Source of the DNA: Ignavibacteria bacterium
GTDB lineage: Bacteria > Bacteroidota > Ignavibacteria > Tepidaquicellales > Tepidaquicellaceae
Length of the DNA: 35,976 bases
Reading direction: 5' to 3'
Assembly (NCBI GenBank): GCA_026417495.1
Contig: JAOADD010000062.1
Coordinates: 1 to 35,976, forward strand
Made by a program: the position numbers and the translations under genes. Positions 8,340 to 17,517 of this stretch are shown here, piece after piece. Each line of letters begins with the position of its first letter. Position 1 is the first letter of the stretch. The notes below the pieces were generated by a model, which was not told the origin of the DNA, did no database searches, and was given only the letters and a program-made list of their open reading frames with translations.

Positions 8340-10349
8340 ATGAAAAAGTTAATTACAACCTTAATCATTCTTCAATTCATATTTTCCTTTTTATTAATTT
8401 CATCCAGTTTTGCACAGTGGACTCAGTGCGGGGGTCCATATGGAGGAACAGCTTTTTCAATTGCGACTAATGGAAGTTATTTGTTTGTGGGTACCAATGG
8501 GCAGGGCGTATATTTATCAACGAACAATGGAGTAAGTTGGAAGCAGACCTCTCTTAATAATAAAAAAGTTTATACTTTGGCTTTTAGTGGAAATATTCTA
8601 TTTGCCGGTACTGAAGATTATGGGATATATAAGACTACAAACAATGGACTAAATTGGACACAGGTTGCACTTGACAATCAAGATGTTTATTGTATTGTTG
8701 TATCTGCAAATATTTTCTTTGCTGGGACAAATGAAAATGGAATTTATTACTCTACTGATAATGGAGAGAACTGGATTCAAACTTCATTAAATTATAGATC
8801 CGTTAATTCCATTTGTATAAGTGGTAGTAATGTATTTGCCGGGACTGCAATATATGGAGTTTATAAATCAACAAATAATGGTGTGAACTGGAGCCAAACT
8901 TCTTTGAATAATATGTCTATTAACTCTATAATTGCGAGTGGAAGTAATATTTTTGCTGGCACAAATCAATATGGGGTTTTCCTTTCGACGAATAATGGAA
9001 CGAACTGGGTTCAAACTACCTTGAATAATAGAAATGTTTTATCGTTAATTCTCAACGGTAATAATGTATTTGCTGGGACATATCAATATGGAGTTTATAT
9101 ATCAACAAACAATGGTGTGAACTGGAGCCAAACTTCTTTGAATAACAAGACAGCTATTACTTTGTTAATTAATGGAAATAATATATATGCAGGAACCGAA
9201 TTTCAGGGGGTATACTTTTCAACGAATAATGGTATGAATTGGATTCAAATAGGAGTTAATAATCAATCTATCTATTCATTGGTTTATAGTGGGAATTATT
9301 TATTCGCAGGTGGTAGTAGTGGTTTGTATTTTTCAACAAACAGTGGATTAAATTGGATACAAACTTCACTAGGGAATCTTTTTGTCTATTCAGTTGCTAT
9401 AAGTGGAAATATAATTTATGGAGGGACAGTAAATTCTGGTATATATCTCTCTACTAACTTTGGGGGCAATTGGACTCAAACTTCTCTAAACAATGTAACA
9501 GTATATTCCATTGCTGTAAGTGGAAATGGAGTTTTAGCTGCAACAGGAAGTGGTATTTATATTTCTACAAATAATGGTTTAAACTGGCAGCAAACATCTC
9601 TGAGTAGTACTGTATATTCCTTAACTATTGCTGGAAATAATATCTACGCTGGTTCGCAATGGGACGGTGTATATCGCTCTACGAATGGAGGAATAAATTG
9701 GTTACAAACATCCCTAACTAATCAAATGGTTTTTAGTCTCACTTCAATGGGAAACAGAGTTTTTGCGGGAACTGCTAGCGGTGTTTATCTTACAACTAAT
9801 AATGGTACAAATTGGATACTAACTGCATTAGACAAACAGGTTAGTTCCTTTTCAATTTATGGGAATAATATTTTTGCTGGGACATATCAATATGGAGTTT
9901 TCCTTTCTAAGGATAATGGAACAAGTTGGATTGAAAGAAACGAGGGATTTACCCCTATTCCCATGATTCTTTCATTAGTTGTTGATAGTAATTACATATA
10001 TGCTGGGATAGATAATCAATCTGTTTGTAGGAGAGCATTGCTTGAGATTATTACTCAAGAAAATAATATTTCATCAAAGTTGCAAACAGGTTTTATTTTG
10101 TATCAGAATTACCCAAACCCCTTTAACCCAACAACAAAAATAATTTATCAAGTGCCACAGAATAGTTTTATTTCAGTTTTAGTATACGATATTCTTGGCA
10201 GGGAGGTTGAAACGCTAATAAGCAAGGAACATCTTCCAGGAATTTATGAGATTGAATGGAGTGGAAATAATCATCCAGCAGGAATTTATTTTTATAGATT
10301 AACCACGGTAGGTTTTTGTGAGACCAAAAAAATGATATTACTAAAATAG
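8340..10349 (+). CDS. Secreted 13-repeat beta-propeller-type protein with T9SS type A sorting domain
   Basis: The 669-residue protein has a signal peptide (about 1-25, ending SFAQ), then thirteen units of about 41 residues and a T9SS type A domain (585-669). Each unit carries a strand pair around S(G)N..FAGT..YGVY, then STNNGxNW and QTSLNN. This resembles BNR/sialidase-like and Ycf48-like propeller blades, where S-x-D/N-x-G-x-x-W is the Asp-box. Thirteen blades suggest two propellers (such as six plus seven) or an open solenoid. No glycosidase catalytic residues are evident, so a binding or adhesive role is more likely than enzymatic. Some units are almost identical in DNA as well as protein, which implies recent duplication or gene conversion. 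No neighbour indicates a partner. Confidence 0.85.
   Translation: MKKLITTLIILQFIFSFLLISSSFAQWTQCGGPYGGTAFSIATNGSYLFVGTNGQGVYLSTNNGVSWKQTSLNNKKVYTLAFSGNILFAGTEDYGIYKTTNNGLNWTQVALDNQDVYCIVVSANIFFAGTNENGIYYSTDNGENWIQTSLNYRSVNSICISGSNVFAGTAIYGVYKSTNNGVNWSQTSLNNMSINSIIASGSNIFAGTNQYGVFLSTNNGTNWVQTTLNNRNVLSLILNGNNVFAGTYQYGVYISTNNGVNWSQTSLNNKTAITLLINGNNIYAGTEFQGVYFSTNNGMNWIQIGVNNQSIYSLVYSGNYLFAGGSSGLYFSTNSGLNWIQTSLGNLFVYSVAISGNIIYGGTVNSGIYLSTNFGGNWTQTSLNNVTVYSIAVSGNGVLAATGSGIYISTNNGLNWQQTSLSSTVYSLTIAGNNIYAGSQWDGVYRSTNGGINWLQTSLTNQMVFSLTSMGNRVFAGTASGVYLTTNNGTNWILTALDKQVSSFSIYGNNIFAGTYQYGVFLSKDNGTSWIERNEGFTPIPMILSLVVDSNYIYAGIDNQSVCRRALLEIITQENNISSKLQTGFILYQNYPNPFNPTTKIIYQVPQNSFISVLVYDILGREVETLISKEHLPGIYEIEWSGNNHPAGIYFYRLTTVGFCETKKMILLK
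8853..9145 (+). repeat. Near-identical 59-base repeat pair inside the propeller gene
   Basis: Bases 8853-8911 and 9087-9145 differ at only two of 59 positions. Each encodes the stretch from YGVY through STNNGVNWSQTSLNN. They lie two repeat units apart (234 bases). Similar but shorter matches link the segments near 8952-8990, 9066-9085 and 9880-9905. Such identity at DNA level between units that otherwise vary suggests recent copying within the gene. Confidence 0.85.
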
Positions 10350-10734
10350 ATAAACAAGAAAGTTTTATTATTTGTAGTCCGTTATGTTATAAATAAAGAT
10401 TTTTTACAATTCGAGGTTTTGGGTATAAGCGTTGATAATTTAAATTTTCTGATTCAAAATTAAGTTATCTTTTGGAATACAAAATAGTAATATAGGGTAT
10501 ATTATTTTGGGGCTAAATTTACAAAGTTTAACTATATAATGAATTTTGATAGTGGGGTGAAAATTTTTTAAGACTTTTCTATCTTTTTAATACTAAAATA
10601 TCTAGTTACAATTGAATAGGATGAAAATTCATGCATTGTAGAAATATTAATTCTTTATACTCTTTATTGTTTATCTTGACTTTAATAAAGCAAGTAGTTT
10701 TCATATTTTGAATGGTAATATATAATGTAAAATT
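10350..10734. other. 385-base AT-rich intergenic region upstream of serS
   Basis: No coding frame, tRNA or strong hairpin is visible. A TTGACT (10676-10681) and a TATAAT (10721-10726) occur shortly before serS. The TATAAT would place a transcription start almost at the ATG, giving a nearly leaderless mRNA, but its spacing from the TTGACT is far too long for a normal promoter pair. I cannot assign the promoter. I see no T-box-like leader with the conserved AGGGUGGNACCGCG element. Confidence 0.4.
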
Positions 10735-12009
10735 ATGCTTGATATTAAATTAATTAGAGAAAATCCGGATTTTGTTATTAAGAAACTCAAATTAAGGAAT
10801 GAATCTATAGATAACGTTGATAAAATAAGGGAACTTGATGAACGAAAAAGGGAAATACTTGTAAAAGTTGAGAATTTGAAAAAGATTAGAAATGAAACTT
10901 CTGCGGAAATTGGGAAACTAAAATCAAGAGGGATAGATGTTTCTGACAAAATGGAGGAAATGAAAAAAATTGCTGATGAAATAAAACTACTTGATGAAGA
11001 AGTAAAAAAATTCGAAACTGAAATTCAAAACTTATTGTATTATATTCCTGCACTTCCTTCCGATGATTGTCCTGTAGGGAAAGGCCCAGAAGATAATGTC
11101 GTCATTAAAGTTTATGGAACAGAGAAGCAATTTGATTTTGAAATAAAAGATCACATTGAACTTGGAGAATTGCATGATATAATTGATTTTGAAAGAGGTG
11201 CCAAAATAACAGGAAGAGGATTTCCACTATACAAAGGAAAAGGTGCAATACTTGAGAGAGCATTAATAAACTTTATGTTGGACACGCATATTGCAAATGG
11301 TTATCAAGAAGTAATAACACCAGTTCTTGTGAATAGAAAATCTATGGAAGCAGCGGAAAAGGTGCCTAAATTTGAATATGATATGTATAGGATAGAAGAA
11401 GATGATCTGTTTGCAATTCCAACCGCAGAAGTACCTATAATTAATATACATCGCGATGAAATTTTCAGCATTGAAGAGCTTCCTAAAAAATACTGTGGAT
11501 TCACAAATTGTTTTAGACGCGAAGCAGGAAGTTACGGAAAGGAAACAAAAGGATTTTTAAGAGTTCATCAATTCAATAAAGTTGAACTAATAAATTTCTG
11601 CTTACCTGAAAATTCATACTCTGAAATGGAAAAAATGCTTCAAGATGCTTGTGGTATACTTGATAAATTGAATATGTATTATAGAGTGGTTGAATTATGT
11701 ACAGCGGATTTAGGATTTGCAGCGAGTAGATGCTACGATCTTGAGGTTTGGTCTTATGCAGAAAAAAAATGGTTAGAGGTATCAAGTATTAGTAATTGTA
11801 CTGATTTTCAAGCTAGAAGAGGAATGATTAGATTTAAAAGAACAACTGAAAAAGGAAAACAAAAAACAGAGTTTGTACATATACTAAATGGTTCTGGACT
11901 TGCAACATCAAGACTTATAGTGGGATTGCTCGAAGCTAATCAACAAGCAGATGGTAAAATAAGAATTCCTGATGTACTTGTTAAATATACAGGATTTGAT
12001 ATTATATAA
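10735..12009 (+). CDS. serS: Seryl-tRNA synthetase
   Basis: The 424-residue length is standard for bacterial SerRS, which charges tRNA-Ser (and tRNA-Sec) with serine in the cytoplasm. The N-terminal part (about 27-100) is a long Lys/Glu-rich antiparallel coiled coil, the tRNA-binding arm. The class II catalytic core follows: IPTAEVP (228-234) for serine binding, motif 2 around FRREAGSYGKETKGF (260-274) and motif 3 LNGSGLATSRLIVGLLE (384-400), whose arginine contacts ATP. All catalytic signatures are intact. The ATG at 10735 gives MLDIKLIRENPDFV, the usual family start. There is no Shine-Dalgarno sequence. It converges with nuoJ with only five bases between the stops. Confidence 0.97.
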   Translation: MLDIKLIRENPDFVIKKLKLRNESIDNVDKIRELDERKREILVKVENLKKIRNETSAEIGKLKSRGIDVSDKMEEMKKIADEIKLLDEEVKKFETEIQNLLYYIPALPSDDCPVGKGPEDNVVIKVYGTEKQFDFEIKDHIELGELHDIIDFERGAKITGRGFPLYKGKGAILERALINFMLDTHIANGYQEVITPVLVNRKSMEAAEKVPKFEYDMYRIEEDDLFAIPTAEVPIINIHRDEIFSIEELPKKYCGFTNCFRREAGSYGKETKGFLRVHQFNKVELINFCLPENSYSEMEKMLQDACGILDKLNMYYRVVELCTADLGFAASRCYDLEVWSYAEKKWLEVSSISNCTDFQARRGMIRFKRTTEKGKQKTEFVHILNGSGLATSRLIVGLLEANQQADGKIRIPDVLVKYTGFDII

Positions 12010-12014
12010 TGTAA

Positions 12015-12536
12015 TTATAATTTTTTCTTTGCTAGAATTACCGCCCCAATAACTGCTGCAAGTAAAAGTAAACCAATTACTTCGACCTGATAAGAATATT
12101 CGAGGAAAAGTTTTTTACCTAAAAATTCTGCCTTTCCAATATTCAATGCTTCAGGATTTTCCTCCTCAAATTTTCCTGCGAAACCTAAATAAACTGAATA
12201 TCCGAGCAAAAACATTAGAAGTATAGATAGTAAAATTGCTGTAAGTTTTTTATAATCTCTTTTAGTCTTTTCTGGTTCGGGGAAATTGAACTCTTCTACT
12301 TTATCTAAGTTCAGTAACATGATTACAAAAAGGAACAAAACCATTATTGCTCCTGCATAAACAAGTACCTGAATTATTGCTATGAATTGTGCTTTTAGAA
12401 GTAAGTATATTCCTGAAATGGTGAAGAAATTAAAAATTAACCACAAAGCACTTACAATTGGATTTTTCCTTGTTATCATCAATATTGCAGAAACTATAGC
12501 AAGCAAAGAAAGAATGTAAAAAATATACTTTTCCAT
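12015..12536 (-). CDS. nuoJ: NADH-quinone oxidoreductase subunit J
   Basis: A 173-residue membrane protein with five predicted hydrophobic helices (about 3-22, 25-47, 50-75, 92-116 and 150-170). The third contains IAIIQVLVYAGAIMVLFLFVIMLL, the most conserved segment of NuoJ/ND6, whose helix includes the pi-bulge involved in proton-channel coupling in complex I. Length agrees with the family. NuoJ normally sits in the nuo operon between nuoI and nuoK. Here it is flanked by serS (convergent) and a divergent TPR gene, so it stands alone. It may be a displaced single copy or a second paralogue. The subunit identification is secure. Confidence 0.93.
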   Translation of the reverse strand: MEKYIFYILSLLAIVSAILMITRKNPIVSALWLIFNFFTISGIYLLLKAQFIAIIQVLVYAGAIMVLFLFVIMLLNLDKVEEFNFPEPEKTKRDYKKLTAILLSILLMFLLGYSVYLGFAGKFEEENPEALNIGKAEFLGKKLFLEYSYQVEVIGLLLLAAVIGAVILAKKKL

Positions 12537-12848
12537 ATTCGTATAAATATAAATCTTAATTGTTAAATGTTAAATGCTGAATATTATTACTTTTTTATTA
12601 GTTACTTTTCCCTGAAAGCTTTTCGTTGGATATAGAAAAGGTATAACTTTGTTTTTAAAAGATAAACTAAAATTTCTTACTAATGAGTTTTTTATTCAAA
12701 GCTACAGAATTTTAGAATTCTTTTTATTATGTAATCAAGAACAAATATGGTATAGGATAATAATTTTTCGACGCATTTTACCTTTATTTTAAATTAAAAA
12801 TTCTTTTGCCTTTTTGATTGGAATTATTAAAGTTATTTTTAAAAGTTA
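12537..12848. other. 312-base divergent intergenic region between nuoJ and the TPR gene
   Basis: AT-rich, with no coding frame or convincing hairpin. It must hold the promoters for nuoJ (leftward) and the TPR/trxB unit (rightward). A short tandem GTTAAAT pair (12562-12575) resembles the ATGTTAAAT found in the 19248-19635 divergent region. I see no recognisable operator. Confidence 0.4.
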
Positions 12849-14606
12849 ATGAGTGATTTTTTAAAAAATATTGTAAGAAGACAAATATATAAATATTTGT
12901 TTTTATGTCTTCTAATTTTTCCTATTAAATATGGGAATGCAGGTGGTTTACATGAAAATTTAGAAGCAAATTATTTTCAGGATTCACTTAATTATAACGC
13001 AATAGAGTATTTTATAGAAGCAAAAACAGCTGAAATACAAGGAGATTTTACTACTGCGATTACTTTATATAGAAAAGCACTTGAATTTGATGATTCTCCA
13101 GGTATTCATTTTGCTATTTCTCTTACTTATTATAAAATTGGAAAACTTAGGGAAGCACTTGCGGAGATAAACAAAGCAATTGTGAAGGGTGGAGAAAAAA
13201 CTGATTATTTAATTCATAAAGCGAATGTATATCTTCAATTTAACGATCTACCTGCTGCAATAAGAATTTATGAAACAATTTTGAAAAATGAACCTGAGAA
13301 TATAAGTATCCAATATACACTTGCAAGGCTGTATGAAGAACAAAATAACAAGCAAAAAGCACTGGAATTATATGAATTAATTACTGACCAATATGGCTTT
13401 GACATTAATGTTCTAAATCGCCTTTATGATATTTACTTGAATTCTCAAAACTTCAAAGATGCTGCAAGAATTTTGGAATACATATTAAAACTTGATCCCT
13501 TTGATATGTCTAATAATATAAAACTTGCTGCGCTATATAGAATAATTGGTCAGTACCAGAAATCTTTGTCAATATATGAAAATCTGTTTAAAATAAACCC
13601 TAAAGATAAAAACATACAAACTGAACTTGTTAAGTTATATTTCTTAAATAATCAAGTTGAGAAAGGATTTAATTTGCTTGCAGAAACCACAGGGAAAGCG
13701 AAACTAACTTATAGTGATAAAATTCAGGTTGGCGAAATATATTACAATTTGATTTCTCAAGAAAAGGAATATTTGTTCATTTCTAAAAATATTTTTAGAT
13801 ACCTAATAGATTTTTATTATTATGATACAACAGTAAGTTATAACTGGAAACCATATTATTACCTTGGTAATATTGCAATTGCGGAAAAAGATAGCAGTTA
13901 CTTTCAATATTTTGATAGTGCCATTAGAATATTAGAAAAAGACGAGGATAAAAAGCCTGAGCCTTATTCATTAATTGGATTATCATATTATAGCGAGAAT
14001 CAATACACTAAAGCAAAGGAAATTGTACAAAAAGGTTTAGAATTATTTTCAGATGATTATAGGTTAAATTTTTTATATGGGTTAATTTTGCAGAGGGAAG
14101 GAAATAATGAAAATGCAATTAAATACTTTGAAATTGCAGTTGAAAAAGAACCCAATGATATTTCTCTGCTTTCTACACTTGCTCTTGCCTATAATACAGC
14201 TGGAAGGTACAAAGAGTCGGAAGAAATGTATGAGCGGGCCCTAAAGATAAATCCTGATGACCCACTTGTACTGAATAATTACGCATACAATCTTGCAGTT
14301 AGAGGTGAGAAACTTGACAAAGCATTAGAGATGGCAAAGAAAGCAGTAAGTAAAGATCCAAAAAATCCCAATTTTCTTGATACTATTGGTTGGATATATT
14401 ACAAGTTAAAAGAATATGACTTGGCACTTGATTTTATTTTGAAGTCAATTGCAATAAATGCAGGTTCTGCAGTTGTTCAAGAGCATTTGGGTGATGTATA
14501 TTATGCTTTAAAAGATAAAACAAATGCTTTAAAACATTGGAAAATTGCTTTGGAACTTAATCCCCAAAATAGAAACCTTGAGGAGAAAATTAATTCAATA
14601 AAATAA
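12849..14606 (+). CDS. Exported tetratricopeptide-repeat protein
   Basis: This 585-residue protein has a hydrophobic export segment (about residues 15-32, ending YGNAG), so it is probably periplasmic or anchored in the inner or outer membrane. The rest is nearly all TPR helices. Clear units include GDFTTAITLYRKALEFDD, NNKQKALELYELI, GQYQKSLSIYENLFKINP, NENAIKYFEIAVEKEP, GRYKESEEMYERALKINP and KEYDLALDFILKSI. About a dozen or more repeats surround a less regular middle portion (about 285-380) rich in Tyr/Phe. There is no enzymatic domain. Such proteins act as scaffolds for multiprotein assemblies; in this clade some help outer-membrane or secretion complexes, but no specific partner is visible. 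trxB follows after nine bases, so the two are co-transcribed. Confidence 0.85.
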   Translation: MSDFLKNIVRRQIYKYLFLCLLIFPIKYGNAGGLHENLEANYFQDSLNYNAIEYFIEAKTAEIQGDFTTAITLYRKALEFDDSPGIHFAISLTYYKIGKLREALAEINKAIVKGGEKTDYLIHKANVYLQFNDLPAAIRIYETILKNEPENISIQYTLARLYEEQNNKQKALELYELITDQYGFDINVLNRLYDIYLNSQNFKDAARILEYILKLDPFDMSNNIKLAALYRIIGQYQKSLSIYENLFKINPKDKNIQTELVKLYFLNNQVEKGFNLLAETTGKAKLTYSDKIQVGEIYYNLISQEKEYLFISKNIFRYLIDFYYYDTTVSYNWKPYYYLGNIAIAEKDSSYFQYFDSAIRILEKDEDKKPEPYSLIGLSYYSENQYTKAKEIVQKGLELFSDDYRLNFLYGLILQREGNNENAIKYFEIAVEKEPNDISLLSTLALAYNTAGRYKESEEMYERALKINPDDPLVLNNYAYNLAVRGEKLDKALEMAKKAVSKDPKNPNFLDTIGWIYYKLKEYDLALDFILKSIAINAGSAVVQEHLGDVYYALKDKTNALKHWKIALELNPQNRNLEEKINSIK

Positions 14607-14615
14607 TAAATAAAT

Positions 14616-15560
14616 ATGGAAAATTATTATAAGGTAATAATAATAGGTACTGGACCCGCGGGGCTTACCGCAGCTTTGTACACAGCAAGAGCGAATCTAA
14701 ACCCACTTGTTTTTGAAGGAACTCAACCAGGTGGTCAACTTATGATAACAACGGAAATAGAAAACTTTCCAGGTTTTGAAAATGGCATTTCAGGTCCTAT
14801 GCTTATGGATATTATGAGAAAACAAGCACAAAAATTTGGAGCAAAGACGCTTTTTAGAACTGTTGTTAAGGTTGATTTTTCTAAACCACCGTATTTAATC
14901 TATTCTGATGATAATATAGAGTATAAAGCAGATACTGTTATTATTGCTACTGGTGCTTCAGCTAAATATCTTGGATTAGAATCAGAAAAAAAGTATATGA
15001 GTCATGGAGTTTCAGCTTGTGCAACTTGTGATGGTTTTTTCTTTAGAAACCAACGAGTTGTTGTAGTAGGTGGTGGTGATACTGCTATGGAAGAGGCAAA
15101 TTACTTAACTAGGCATGCTTCTGAAGTTGTGATAATTCATAGGAGAGAAGAATTTCGAGCATCTAAAATTATGGTGGAAAGAGCAAAACAAAACCCTAAA
15201 ATTAAATTCATACTAAACTCTGTTGTTGAAGAAATTATTGGTAAAGAAGAAGGTAATAAAAAAGAAGTTACAGGTGTACGACTAAAAAATTTGAAAACAG
15301 GAGAAACATTTATTCATAATTGTGAAGGTGTTTTTATTGCTATCGGACATAAACCAAATACTGAGATTTTTAAAGATTGGCTTGATCTTGATGAAATTGG
15401 TTATATTATTACACACCCAAAATCAACCAAAACAAAAGTACCAGGGGTTTTTGCTTGTGGAGATGCTCAAGATAGTTATTACCGTCAAGCAATTACCGCA
15501 GCAGGGACTGGATGTATGGCAGCGATAGATGCTGAAAGGTATCTTGCTACCCTTGAATAG
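14616..15560 (+). CDS. trxB: Thioredoxin-disulfide reductase
   Basis: The 314 residues match low-molecular-weight bacterial TrxR, a cytoplasmic homodimeric flavoprotein that moves electrons from NADPH through FAD and a redox disulfide to thioredoxin. Motifs in order are the FAD Rossmann GTGPAG (11-16), ENFPGF (49-54), the redox pair CATC (C135, C138), the NADPH Rossmann GGGDTA (152-157), HRR (175-177) for the NADPH 2'-phosphate, and the second FAD motif with GDAQD (282-286) and TAAGTGC (294-300). HRR favours NADPH over NADH. Nothing is missing. It sits nine bases behind the TPR gene and converges with the DHH phosphoesterase gene, with 14 bases between stops. Confidence 0.96.
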   Translation: MENYYKVIIIGTGPAGLTAALYTARANLNPLVFEGTQPGGQLMITTEIENFPGFENGISGPMLMDIMRKQAQKFGAKTLFRTVVKVDFSKPPYLIYSDDNIEYKADTVIIATGASAKYLGLESEKKYMSHGVSACATCDGFFFRNQRVVVVGGGDTAMEEANYLTRHASEVVIIHRREEFRASKIMVERAKQNPKIKFILNSVVEEIIGKEEGNKKEVTGVRLKNLKTGETFIHNCEGVFIAIGHKPNTEIFKDWLDLDEIGYIITHPKSTKTKVPGVFACGDAQDSYYRQAITAAGTGCMAAIDAERYLATLE

Positions 15561-15574
15561 ATTTTTTTAGAGTA

Positions 15575-16582
15575 TTACTTTACCAATAATTTATTATAAT
15601 ATTTGATAAGCTTGTTTTTCAAATGATGAGGGTTTTGTAATGGAAAGGTCGCCCCAGCTGCATTTTTATGCCCTCCACCACCAAAGTATTTTGCAAAATT
15701 TCTTACATTAATATTACCTTTTGAACGAAAAGAACACTTAATATCATTCTTCATTTCAACTATTACAATTCCAACTTTTATTCCCTCAATAGACATTATA
15801 ACAGTTGAAAACCCTTCTATGTCATGTACTTCAGCATTATAATTTTTTAAATCTTGCTGGGTAATTACTCCGATTGCCAGAGAGTTATTATTATGAAAAG
15901 TTAAACTATCAATGAATTTTCCAAGTAGCTTTATTTTTTCTTTTTTTAATTTGTTGTAAGTCTCCTCATAAATTGCAACGGGATCTGCTCCTTTTTTTAC
16001 AAGGTCTGCACATATAATAAATGTTTCTGCTGTGGTTCTTGGAAATCTGAAAGAACCAGTATCCGTCATTATACCAGCATATAAATTTACCGCGACATTT
16101 TTATTAATGTATTTTTCGTTATCAAACTTAATTAGTTTATAAAGTAGTATAGCAGTTGCTGGGACTTCTGTGTCTGAGAGATAAACATCAAAAAGCTTTC
16201 CATTATTTCCTAAGTGATGGTCTATACAAATTTTTTTACTTTGTGCTTTAGTAATATATTCTGAAAGTCCTTTAGTTCTATCATATTCATTTGTATCAAG
16301 TAAGAAAATTAAATCAGCTTTTTCAATTAATTTAATATTTTTTTCTTTGTTCTCTCTGAAAAGTTTTATTACTTTTCTTGTATCAAGGAATTTATAATTA
16401 TCAGGGGTTGTAGAATGGTTAATTATATTGACTTTTTTACCTTTTGCTTTAAGATAGTGATAGAAAGCAAGTTCACAACCAATTGCATCTCCATCAGGTA
16501 TTAAGTGTGTGGTCAATACTATATTTTTGCTCTTTGAAATTAAATTTATTATTTGCTTAAAAGTCTTTTTATAGTTCATCAA
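15575..16582 (-). CDS. nrnA: DHH/DHHA1 phosphoesterase, NrnA-like (nanoRNase / pAp phosphatase)
   Basis: The 335-residue protein has the bipartite DHH-DHHA1 structure of NrnA. Metal-binding motifs are HLIPDGDAIG (H26, D30, D32), LLDTNEYDR (D96), IDHHLGN (D121, H122, H123) and MTDTGSFRF (D174). The C-terminal DHHA1 substrate-binding domain carries GGGGHKNAAG (301-310). NrnA degrades 2-5-nt RNAs from the 5' end (long described as 3' to 5') and dephosphorylates 3'-phosphoadenosine 5'-phosphate. The relative lengths and absence of CBS or tRNA nucleotidyltransferase domains favour NrnA over RecJ or DhhP, though cyclic-di-AMP hydrolases of the same fold are hard to exclude. It is last in the minus-strand unit, 70 bases after panB. 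An alternative start one codon downstream (MM) changes nothing. Confidence 0.88.
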   Translation of the reverse strand: MMNYKKTFKQIINLISKSKNIVLTTHLIPDGDAIGCELAFYHYLKAKGKKVNIINHSTTPDNYKFLDTRKVIKLFRENKEKNIKLIEKADLIFLLDTNEYDRTKGLSEYITKAQSKKICIDHHLGNNGKLFDVYLSDTEVPATAILLYKLIKFDNEKYINKNVAVNLYAGIMTDTGSFRFPRTTAETFIICADLVKKGADPVAIYEETYNKLKKEKIKLLGKFIDSLTFHNNNSLAIGVITQQDLKNYNAEVHDIEGFSTVIMSIEGIKVGIVIVEMKNDIKCSFRSKGNINVRNFAKYFGGGGHKNAAGATFPLQNPHHLKNKLIKYYNKLLVK

Positions 16583-16652
16583 TAAGTTGTTTCATTTTTT
16601 AAATTAATAAATCCCAAACAATAAAACTTGTAAAAAAGTTGATACTTATACT

Positions 16653-17486
16653 TTAATAACTTTCCTCTTTTGACGGGAATTTATTAGAACGAACATCTTC
16701 TATATATCTTTTAAAAGCACTTGTCATTTCTTCAGATAAGTTCATATACTTACGAACGAATCTTGGAGTAGCAAATTTTTCAGGATCTACCCACCCTAAC
16801 ATATCATGAGTAACAAGAACTTGACCATCGCAGTCTGGACCTGCTCCAATTCCAATAGTAGGGATTTTCAAACGTTTGGTAATTCTTTTTCCTAATGAAG
16901 CGGGTATCTTTTCAAGCACAATAGAAAATGCACCCGCTTTTTCTAGAATGAGAGCATCTTTTAATATTTGTTCTGCTTCTTCTTTATCTTCACCTCTTGT
17001 TTTATAACTTCCATATTTGTTTATAGATTGCGGTAATAAACCTAAATGTCCCATAACAGGAATTCCAATCTCAACCAATCTTCTTACAGTTTCTGCCAGA
17101 TAAGCACCACCTTCCATTTTCACAGCGTCACATCCAGTCTCCTTCATTACTTTACCGCAATTTATAATCGCTTCTGTAACACCTACCTGATAACTCATAA
17201 ATGTCATATCTGCAACCACAAATGCTCTTCTTACTGCTCTTCTTACTATTTTTGTGTGATAAATCATCTCATCAAGGGTTACTGGTAAAGTTGTTTCGTT
17301 TCCTTGTATTACATTACTAAGTGAGTCTCCAATTAAAATTACATCTATACCTGCAAGGTCAAGTAATTTGGCAGTCAAATAATCATAAGCAGTTAACATT
17401 GTAATCTTTACCCCTTTATCTTTCATTGCCTGGAGCACTTTTGTAGTAATGTTTTTTACTTCTGTTATATTTCTACTTGTGGGCAT
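16653..17486 (-). CDS. panB: Ketopantoate hydroxymethyltransferase
   Basis: The 277-residue protein catalyses transfer of a hydroxymethyl group from 5,10-methylene-THF to 3-methyl-2-oxobutanoate, the first committed step to pantothenate and CoA, in the cytoplasm. It is a (beta/alpha)8 barrel. Characteristic segments are MLTAYDYLTAKLLD (30-43), LIGDSLSNVIQG (51-62) with metal ligand D54, VADMTFMSYQ (91-100) with D93, VKMEGG (122-127) with E125, MGHLGLLPQS (145-154), and SIVLEKIP (188-195) containing the catalytic glutamate E192. IGIGAGPDCDGQVLV (211-225) closes the barrel. All key residues are present. The gene lies 31 bases downstream of lpxA and 70 upstream of the DHH gene. panC and panD are not in this window. 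Confidence 0.96.
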   Translation of the reverse strand: MPTSRNITEVKNITTKVLQAMKDKGVKITMLTAYDYLTAKLLDLAGIDVILIGDSLSNVIQGNETTLPVTLDEMIYHTKIVRRAVRRAFVVADMTFMSYQVGVTEAIINCGKVMKETGCDAVKMEGGAYLAETVRRLVEIGIPVMGHLGLLPQSINKYGSYKTRGEDKEEAEQILKDALILEKAGAFSIVLEKIPASLGKRITKRLKIPTIGIGAGPDCDGQVLVTHDMLGWVDPEKFATPRFVRKYMNLSEEMTSAFKRYIEDVRSNKFPSKEESY

Positions 17487-17517
17487 TTTCCATTTTTAGT
17501 TTTATTGAAAATTTTTG

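Noticed and set aside
8853-9145. Repeats in the propeller gene as a CRISPR-like array
   Set aside because: They are in frame, encode conserved protein blades, and the intervening segments are coding; not spacers.
10676-10726. TTGACT and TATAAT upstream of serS as a sigma-70-type promoter
   Set aside because: Spacing between the two is far beyond 17 bases, and AT-rich sequence yields such hexamers by chance.
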